Assembly: GCA_028866945.1 (NCBI GenBank) | Contig: JAGWHE010000006.1 | Span: 1-44,843 of the forward strand | Length of the DNA: 44,843 nucleotides | Reading direction: 5' to 3' | Source of the DNA: Nitrososphaerota archaeon | GTDB lineage: Archaea; Thermoproteota; Nitrososphaeria; Nitrososphaerales; Gagatemarchaeaceae | Part shown: positions 39,797 through 44,843 of the stretch, piece after piece | Position numbering within the stretch: the first letter of the stretch is position 1 | How the letters are laid out: each line of letters begins with the position of its first letter | The notes under the pieces: generated by a model | Told to the model about the DNA's origin: nothing | What the model saw: the letters and a program-made list of their open reading frames with translations, nothing else | Databases searched by the model: none | Position numbers and translations under genes: made by a program

Positions 39797-39818
39797 GGAG
39801 TCCCCCACTCCTCTTTTT
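39797..39818 (+). terminator. Hairpin and T-tract between livK and livG
   Basis: GGAGT (39797-39801) pairs with ACTCC (39807-39811) around CCCCC, followed by TC and five T (39814-39818). It stands 11 bases before livG. Partial termination here would make more binding protein than ATPase, as is common for liv operons. Confidence 0.6.
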
Positions 39819-39828
39819 CGTGGTTCCG

Positions 39829-40587
39829 ATGGAAGAGCTCCTCCGGATCAACGACGTGGCGAAGTCCTTCGGGAGCCTCCGCGCTCTCGACGGAGTCACT
39901 TTCGGCATCAAAGACAAGGAAGTCCACATACTGATTGGGCCCAACGGGTCGGGGAAGACCACCCTCATCAACGTGGTGAGCGGTTTCTACAAGCCCGACG
40001 CCGGCAGCATCCTCTACCAGGGGAGGGAGATAGGCGGACTGCCCCCTCACAAGCTGTACGCCATGGGCATATCGAGGACCTTCCAGATCCCGAGCCTGTT
40101 CACCAAGCTGACGCTCCTTGAAAACGTCCTCGTCGCCGACAAGGGGAACCCCGGCGAGTCGTTCGTGAAGTCACTGGTGAAGCGCGCCTGGGTCAAGAAG
40201 GAGACCGAATCGACCGAGAGGGCCATGTCCATACTCACCCTCCTCGGGCTCGACAAGCTCTGGGACGGCCCTGCGAACACCCTGAGCGGCGGACAGATGA
40301 AGCTCCTCGAGCTAGCCAGGGCACTGATGACCGGCGCCAAGCTCATTCTCCTGGACGAGCCGATCTCCGGGGTGAACCCGACCCTGGCCCACGAGATATT
40401 CGGGAGGATACTCAAGCTGAGGGACGACCTCGGAGTCACCTTCCTCATCGTGGAGCACAGGCTGGAGATTGCGCTCAGCTACGTGGACACTGTCACCGCC
40501 ATGGCCCTTGGCAAGGTGGTGGCGGCTGGAAAGCCAGACCAGGTGATGACCGACCCCAAAGTGATCGAGGCTTACCTAGGTGCCTAG
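39829..40587 (+). CDS. livG: Branched-chain amino-acid ABC ATPase LivG
   Basis: The 252-residue ATPase has Walker A GPNGSGKTT (about 39-47), the Q-loop region (FQIPSLF), the LivG-type insertion (NPGESFVKSLVKRAW), signature LSGGQMKLLELARAL, Walker B LILLDEPISG and the H-loop (VEHRLE). It powers LivHM with LivF. ATG 39829 is preferred over GTG 39820, which lies 3 codons upstream close to the T-tract. Confidence 0.9.
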   Translation: MEELLRINDVAKSFGSLRALDGVTFGIKDKEVHILIGPNGSGKTTLINVVSGFYKPDAGSILYQGREIGGLPPHKLYAMGISRTFQIPSLFTKLTLLENVLVADKGNPGESFVKSLVKRAWVKKETESTERAMSILTLLGLDKLWDGPANTLSGGQMKLLELARALMTGAKLILLDEPISGVNPTLAHEIFGRILKLRDDLGVTFLIVEHRLEIALSYVDTVTAMALGKVVAAGKPDQVMTDPKVIEAYLGA

Positions 40588-40590
40588 CCC

Positions 40591-41310
40591 ATGCTGAAAG
40601 TCGACAGCATCTCCGCGGGATACGGGAAGCTGCAGATACTCACCGACGTCTCCCTGGACGCATCCCCCGGCGAGCTCACGATAGTAGTCGGTCCGAACGG
40701 GTCGGGGAAGAGCACTCTGCTGAAGAGCGTGGCAGGCCTCACAAACATCTACAAGGGGTCGGTGACGATGGACGGGAAGACGCTGAACGGCCACCCGCCG
40801 CACGTCATCGCGAGGTCGGGCCTCGCCTACCTCCCCCAGACCGAAGGGGTCTTCACGAAGCTCAGCGTGAAGGAGAACTTCAAGATGGCTGCCTACATGA
40901 TAGCGAAGTCCGAGTACGAGTCGAGGTTGAAGGACACCCTCGAGATTTTCCCCCAGTTGAAGGCATACCTCGACTCCAGGGTGGTCAACCTCAGCGGCGG
41001 GGAGAGGCAGATGGTCGCCATGACCATGGCGCTGCTGAGGAAGCCTCAGGTCATAATGTTCGACGAGCCCACGGCCAACCTCTCACCCAAGTACGCCACC
41101 ATGGTCCTCAAGACCATCCAGTCGCTGGGGAAGGAGAGGGGAATGACCATCGTCCTGGTGGAGCAGAACGCCAAGCGCGCCCTTGAGATAGGGGACAGGG
41201 CCTACCTCCTTGTCGGAGGCAGGAACGCCTTCATCGGCACCGCCAAGGAGCTGCTATCTCATCAGGAGCTGGCGAAGCTCTACCTTGGCATGAAAGTGTC
41301 CGGCGTCTAG
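40591..41310 (+). CDS. livF: Branched-chain amino-acid ABC ATPase LivF
   Basis: The 239-residue ATPase shows Walker A VGPNGSGKSTLL (about 34-45), the LivF-type YLPQTEGVFTKLSV Q-loop, signature LSGGERQMVAMTMALL, Walker B IMFDEPTANLSP and an H-loop position occupied by Q in VLVEQNAKRAL, the usual LivF form. It starts 3 bases after the livG stop. Confidence 0.9.
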   Translation: MLKVDSISAGYGKLQILTDVSLDASPGELTIVVGPNGSGKSTLLKSVAGLTNIYKGSVTMDGKTLNGHPPHVIARSGLAYLPQTEGVFTKLSVKENFKMAAYMIAKSEYESRLKDTLEIFPQLKAYLDSRVVNLSGGERQMVAMTMALLRKPQVIMFDEPTANLSPKYATMVLKTIQSLGKERGMTIVLVEQNAKRALEIGDRAYLLVGGRNAFIGTAKELLSHQELAKLYLGMKVSGV

Positions 41311-41330
41311 ACAGGTTTTCCCTTCAACGG

Positions 41331-41337
41331 ATAAATA
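41331..41337 (+). promoter_or_regulatory. TATA-like box before rfcS
   Basis: ATAAATA lies about 65 bases before the GTG at 41401, which would leave a leader of roughly 40 bases, unlike the leaderless pattern of most genes here. The leader holds no obvious structure. Confidence 0.4.
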
Positions 41338-41400
41338 AGAACGGGAGTCGAGTCCGTGCAGAAATTGTCCAGAGGCTACGATAGGGCGGCTGAACCCTAG

Positions 41401-42369
41401 GTGCCGCTCGAAGACCTGATGTGGGTCGAGAAGTACCGCCCGGCGTCTCTGACGGAGCTCGTGGACCAGGAGATGATCAAGCAGAGGCTGCGCGCCCTCC
41501 TGCAGAAGAAGCAGCAGCTCCCCCACCTGCTGTTCGCCGGCCCCCCAGGCTCGGGGAAGACCACGACGGCGGTCATCCTGGCGAAGGAGATACTGGGCGA
41601 GCAGTGGCGCGACTACACCCTGTCGCTGAACGCGTCGGACGAGAGGGGGATTGACGTCGTCCGCGAGAGGGTCAAGACGTTCGCCCGGTACGCTGACAGG
41701 AGGGAAGGGATCCCCTACAGGCTCGTCATCCTTGACGAGTCCGACGAGATGACGTCGGACGGCCAGACGGCACTGCGCAGGATAATGGAGGAGAACTCGG
41801 AGCACACGAGGTTCATACTCATCTGCAACTACTCATCGGGGATAATCGAGCCGCTCCAGAGCCGCTGCGCCATATTCAGGTTCCAGAGGCTGGACGAGGC
41901 TTCCGTGACCGACCACCTCAAGGTGATCGCGAAGAAGGAGAAGCTGAAGCACCCTGGCGACTCCGTGTTCGCCGCCATCTATGAGGCGACGCAGGGGGAC
42001 CTCAGGCAGGCCATCAACCTCCTGCAGGCGGCTGCCGCCTCGGGGGAGGTGACCGCCGACGCGGTGAAGTCAGTCTCGGGCGCCGCCGCCAAGGCGAGGG
42101 TCGCCGAGGTCATCGCCGCGGCGCTCGAAGGGAATTTCGAAGCCGCCAGGACCAAGATGCTGGAGCTTACGCGAGTGTATGGAGTTCCTGAAAGGGACTT
42201 CCTGAAGTATGCGAACGAAGCCCTCAGCTCGCAGAAGGTCGCTGACATGGCCGGGGCGGTTTCCATCCTCGCAGAGTACGACTATCGGCTGGTGCAGGGC
42301 TCCCAGCCGGAGCTGCAGCTCACTGCGATGCTGGCCCAGCTTTCAGCCCTGAAAGGCAAAGGGGACTAG
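41401..42369 (+). CDS. rfcS: Replication factor C small subunit
   Basis: The 322-residue clamp-loader subunit starts MPLEDLMWVEKYRPASLTELV, with Walker A FAGPPGSGKTTTA (about 46-58), Walker B LVILDESDEMT (about 108-118; DESD in place of the more usual DEAD), an SRC motif (QSRCAIFRFQ, arginine finger) and the C-terminal collar. Four copies with one RfcL load PCNA. GTG 41401 directly follows an in-frame TAG; ATG 41419 is an alternative giving a start at WVEKY. hisS begins two bases after its stop. Confidence 0.9.
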   Translation: MPLEDLMWVEKYRPASLTELVDQEMIKQRLRALLQKKQQLPHLLFAGPPGSGKTTTAVILAKEILGEQWRDYTLSLNASDERGIDVVRERVKTFARYADRREGIPYRLVILDESDEMTSDGQTALRRIMEENSEHTRFILICNYSSGIIEPLQSRCAIFRFQRLDEASVTDHLKVIAKKEKLKHPGDSVFAAIYEATQGDLRQAINLLQAAAASGEVTADAVKSVSGAAAKARVAEVIAAALEGNFEAARTKMLELTRVYGVPERDFLKYANEALSSQKVADMAGAVSILAEYDYRLVQGSQPELQLTAMLAQLSALKGKGD

Positions 42370-42370
42370 G

Positions 42371-43642
42371 TTGGACCTGTCAGTCCCGCGGGGCATCGAC
42401 GACATCGAGCCCGACCGGTTCGCCAGGCAGGCGCGGGTGGAGTCGGCCTTCGAGTCAGTCGCTGGGACGTACAACTTCCAGCTGATGGAGCCGGCGTCAT
42501 TGGAGCACCTCAGCGTGCTCCGGGCGAAGAGCGGGGAAGGGATCGACCAGGAGATCTACGCGTTCAAGGACAAGGCGGACCGCGACGTCGGCCTCCGCTT
42601 CGACATGACCGTTGGCATCACGCGCTACGTCTGCTCTCGCAAGGACCTCCGGCTCCCCGCCAAACTCGCAGCCTCCGGAGGGATATGGCGGTACGACGAG
42701 CCCCAGTACGGGAGGTACCGCTGGTCGCACCAGTGGGACCTTGAGGTCTTCGGGCCCCCCTCGGTCGAAGCGGACGCGGAGGTCATCGACGCCGGTGCCG
42801 CAATACTGAGGAAGCTGGGACTCACAAACACGACCATCAAGGTGGGCGACAGGAGGGTCGTGGAGGAGTTCATCCGGGCAAAGTTGGGCATCTCCGAGGG
42901 CGGGCGCGTGGTCGAACTGATGCGGGCGCTCGACAAGGTCGAGAAGAAGTCGCCTTCCGACCTCAGGAAGGAGTACATGGAGAAGGGCTTCGGGGGCGAC
43001 AAGGTGGATCGGCTGCTCGAGTTCGGAGGGCTCAGGGGGCGCCCCGACGAAGTCCTCTCGAGGGCCGCCGAGAACCACCTCGAGTCTGTGAAGGAGCTGA
43101 CCCTGCTGGCAGATATGCTCGACGCCAGGAACCTCAGGAACGTGGAGTACAACATGAGCATAGTGCGCGGCATCGACTATTACACCGGCATCGTCTTCGA
43201 GGCCTCGGATAACGCGAACCCCCGGCTAGGCTCCCTGTTCGGCGGCGGGAGATACGACGCCCTGCCCAAGATCTTCGGTCGCCCAGACCTGTCGGCCACC
43301 GGCGCGGCTGGCGGGATCGAGAGGATGGCCATGTCGGTCGAGCCGGACGACGCCTCGCGTCGGGGCCTGGCCTACGTCGCCTCTCCGGGCCCTGCCACGT
43401 CGAAGGACGCCCTGCGGGTGGCGAGCGCCCTGCGTGAGAGGGGGTTGGCCTGCGAGGTCTCGCTCCAGCCGAGGTCTCTCTCGAAGCAGATGGAGGATGC
43501 GAGCAAGCTGGGGGCGGCCTGGACCGTCATAGTCGGAGAGAAGGAGGTCAAGGCGAAGGCCGTGACCCTGAGAGACATGAGAAGCCGGAAGGAGGAGCTG
43601 CTCTCCCTGGAGGACGCCATGGGGCGCATGGCGGGGCTCTGA
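42371..43642 (+). CDS. hisS: Histidyl-tRNA synthetase
   Basis: The 423-residue class II synthetase charges tRNA-His. Motif 1 region: VESAFESVAGTYNFQLMEPAS. Motif 2: SGGIWRYDEPQYGRYRWSHQWDLEVFG. HisA motifs include VRGIDYYTGIVFEA. Motif 3: GAAGGIERM. The anticodon-binding domain follows (about 330-423). The N-terminus VPRGIDDIEP is the archaeal form of the usual KGTRD region. The TTG start is two bases after the rfcS stop, so the genes form an operon. Confidence 0.9.
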   Translation: MDLSVPRGIDDIEPDRFARQARVESAFESVAGTYNFQLMEPASLEHLSVLRAKSGEGIDQEIYAFKDKADRDVGLRFDMTVGITRYVCSRKDLRLPAKLAASGGIWRYDEPQYGRYRWSHQWDLEVFGPPSVEADAEVIDAGAAILRKLGLTNTTIKVGDRRVVEEFIRAKLGISEGGRVVELMRALDKVEKKSPSDLRKEYMEKGFGGDKVDRLLEFGGLRGRPDEVLSRAAENHLESVKELTLLADMLDARNLRNVEYNMSIVRGIDYYTGIVFEASDNANPRLGSLFGGGRYDALPKIFGRPDLSATGAAGGIERMAMSVEPDDASRRGLAYVASPGPATSKDALRVASALRERGLACEVSLQPRSLSKQMEDASKLGAAWTVIVGEKEVKAKAVTLRDMRSRKEELLSLEDAMGRMAGL

Positions 43643-43694
43643 CCACGCTTAGCAAAATCTTTAATCCAAGCCCCTCTCTTAACGCTGTCGCAGC

Positions 43695-43925
43695 ATGGAA
43701 AGAGCGATAGTCCTGGTGAACCTGAGCCCGGGCACCGAGGAGCAGAGCATGTCTGCCCTCCGCGGGATGACAGGGATCACCTCCGTCTACCAACTCTACG
43801 GACTCTACGACCTGCTGGTCATGGTCGAGGGCCCTGACGACCAGGCGGTGAAGTCGATCATCGCGGACCACCTTAGGTCAAAGCCGGGCGTAGTCTCGAC
43901 CATCACGATGAAGATACTCACGTAG
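43695..43925 (+). CDS. Lrp/AsnC ligand-binding (RAM) domain protein
   Basis: The 76-residue protein is a stand-alone RAM domain: RAIVLVNLSPGTEEQSMSAL, GITSVYQLYGLYDLLVMVEG and VVSTITMKIL. It lacks the DNA-binding half of Lrp. Such proteins form ring oligomers that bind amino acids and may modulate full-length Lrp regulators or enzymes. ATG 43695 follows TATA-like TTTAATC (about 43660-43666). Confidence 0.8.
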   Translation: MERAIVLVNLSPGTEEQSMSALRGMTGITSVYQLYGLYDLLVMVEGPDDQAVKSIIADHLRSKPGVVSTITMKILT

Positions 43926-43968
43926 CGCCCTCAACCCTTAAACGGGGTCGTCCTCTCATGGGAACCGA

Positions 43969-44843
43969 ATGCCTCCAAGGGTTCTGGTCACAGGTTCTGC
44001 GGGACAGATCGGAGCCGAACTAGTCCCCCACCTCCGCTCACTCTACGGCAAGGACAACGTCGTCGCCGCCGTCCACCGGTCCCCTGGAAGCCCGTCTCTG
44101 AAGGACGGCCCTCTTGTCTCCCTAGACACTGGAGACCGCGACGCGGTCGCGATGGTCGTGAAGGAGTTCAAGGTCGACACCGTCTATCACCTGGCCGCCC
44201 TCCTTTCCGCAGTGGGCGAGAAGGACCCGGAGCTGGCTTGGACTGTCAACATTGACGGCCTAAGGAACGTCCTCGAGGCCTCGAGGACCCATGGAGTCTC
44301 CAAAGTCTTCTGGCCCAGCTCGATCGGCGCCTTCGGCCCAGACGCGCCGCGGACAAACGCTCCTCAGAACGCCCCCCTCAACCCCACCACCATCTACGGG
44401 GTGACCAAGGTCGCCGGGGAGCTCCTCTGCAACTACTACTTCGTGAAGTACGGCCTGGACACGAGGGTCCTCAGGTATCCGGGGCTGATCAGCAACGTCG
44501 CGCCCCCCGGTGGCGGCACTACCGATTACGCCGTCGAGATATTCTACGCAGCCCTGCAGAAGGGTTCCTACATCTGCTTCCTCAGGGAGGACACGGTCCT
44601 ACCTATGATGTACATGCCCGACGCCTTGAAGGCGACCGTCCTCCTGATGGAGGCGGACAAGTCCAGGGCGAGGCGCCACCTGGGGTACAACCTGGCAGCC
44701 ATCAGTTTCTCAGCAGGCGAGATTGCGAAGGAGATCCAGCGTCGCGTCAAGGGGTTCAGCGTCTCCTATTCCCCTGACTCTCGGCAGAAGATAGCCGACT
44801 CATGGCCGATGTCCATAGACGACTCCAAGGCCAGGCGCGACTG
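43969..44843 (+). CDS. L-threonine 3-dehydrogenase, SDR type (3' end outside window)
   Basis: 291 residues are visible. The start VLVTGSAGQIGAELVPHLR is the GxxGxxG NAD-binding loop, followed by HLAALLSAVGEKDPELAWTVN, WPSSIGAFGP with the active-site Ser, YGVTK with the Tyr-Lys pair, RYPGLISNVAPPGGGTTDYAVEIFY and LPMMYMPDALKATVLLMEAD. This closely follows epimerase-like threonine dehydrogenases (for example of Thermoplasma), which oxidise threonine to 2-amino-3-ketobutyrate. ATG 43969 follows TATA-like CCTTAAAC (about 43936-43943). Confidence 0.85.
   Translation, partial: MPPRVLVTGSAGQIGAELVPHLRSLYGKDNVVAAVHRSPGSPSLKDGPLVSLDTGDRDAVAMVVKEFKVDTVYHLAALLSAVGEKDPELAWTVNIDGLRNVLEASRTHGVSKVFWPSSIGAFGPDAPRTNAPQNAPLNPTTIYGVTKVAGELLCNYYFVKYGLDTRVLRYPGLISNVAPPGGGTTDYAVEIFYAALQKGSYICFLREDTVLPMMYMPDALKATVLLMEADKSRARRHLGYNLAAISFSAGEIAKEIQRRVKGFSVSYSPDSRQKIADSWPMSIDDSKARRD

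Noticed and set aside
1-44843. CRISPR arrays, insertion sequences, prophage or rRNA
   Set aside because: No spaced direct repeats, transposase or integrase motifs, terminal repeats or rRNA sequence were seen. The gene content is chromosomal housekeeping with short gaps.

Overview
The window reads as GC-rich archaeal chromosome. Information processing is archaeal throughout: an Orc1/Cdc6 initiator, a GINS subunit, MCM, both clamp-loader subunits, Hel308, a tRNA-splicing endonuclease and a geranylgeranyl-transferring UbiA enzyme. Most genes have a TATA-like box about 25-30 bases before the start codon, so leaderless mRNAs seem to be the rule, and TTG and GTG starts are common. A eukaryotic-type topoisomerase IB points to the Thaumarchaeota (Nitrososphaerota) or Aigarchaeota. 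The absence of ammonia-oxidation genes here and a full branched-chain amino-acid ABC importer suggest a heterotrophic lineage. That placement is inference.

Layout. 1-3.6 kb: a truncated gene, a zinc-ribbon miniprotein, a radical SAM enzyme resembling tetraether lipid synthase, and a DUF929 plus VKOR disulfide pair. 3.6-9.6 kb: a cell-surface block with an HxlR regulator, two secreted proteins under near-identical promoters, a membrane-tethered winged-helix protein, a single-pass membrane protein and a HELSH metalloprotease. 9.7-15.8 kb: PAC2, topoisomerase IB, an AIR-synthase-like protein with an ECF S component, and divergently a threonine-synthase-like protein fused to a PadR domain and lacking the PLP lysine. 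15.9-20.9 kb: HAD, SpoIIM-like and VIT1 membrane genes, an ACT-V4R sensor, OsmC and an alcohol dehydrogenase. 21-26.3 kb: Orc1/Cdc6, a small winged-helix regulator, RfcL, UbiA, EndA, MtnA and a tRNA-Arg with an extra hairpin. 26.4-29.6 kb: a membrane/ferredoxin module, a Bat-type regulator and a V4R protein joined by shared palindromes. 29.5-36 kb: a HemK-type methyltransferase, a small protein, an asparagine-synthase-like protein, Hel308, MCM and GINS. 36-41.3 kb: livM, livH, livK, livG, livF. 41.4 kb to the end: RfcS, HisS, an Lrp-type RAM protein and an SDR threonine dehydrogenase cut by the window edge.

Main leads: (1) the threonine-synthase-like/PadR fusion facing an ECF transporter gene across overlapping promoters, a possible archaeal counterpart of MocR/PdxR regulators built on a different PLP fold; (2) CCTAA-N4-TTAGG palindromes at exactly -51 to -38 in front of both the membrane/ferredoxin operon and the V4R gene, beside a cysteine-bearing Bat-type regulator; (3) GGAAC-N4-GTTCC-N5-GTTCCTWATC promoters at exactly the same distance from two secreted-protein genes; (4) at least four genes whose conserved N-termini require a CTG start. 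No mobile element, CRISPR array or rRNA was seen, and no gene-free stretch exceeds 300 bases.
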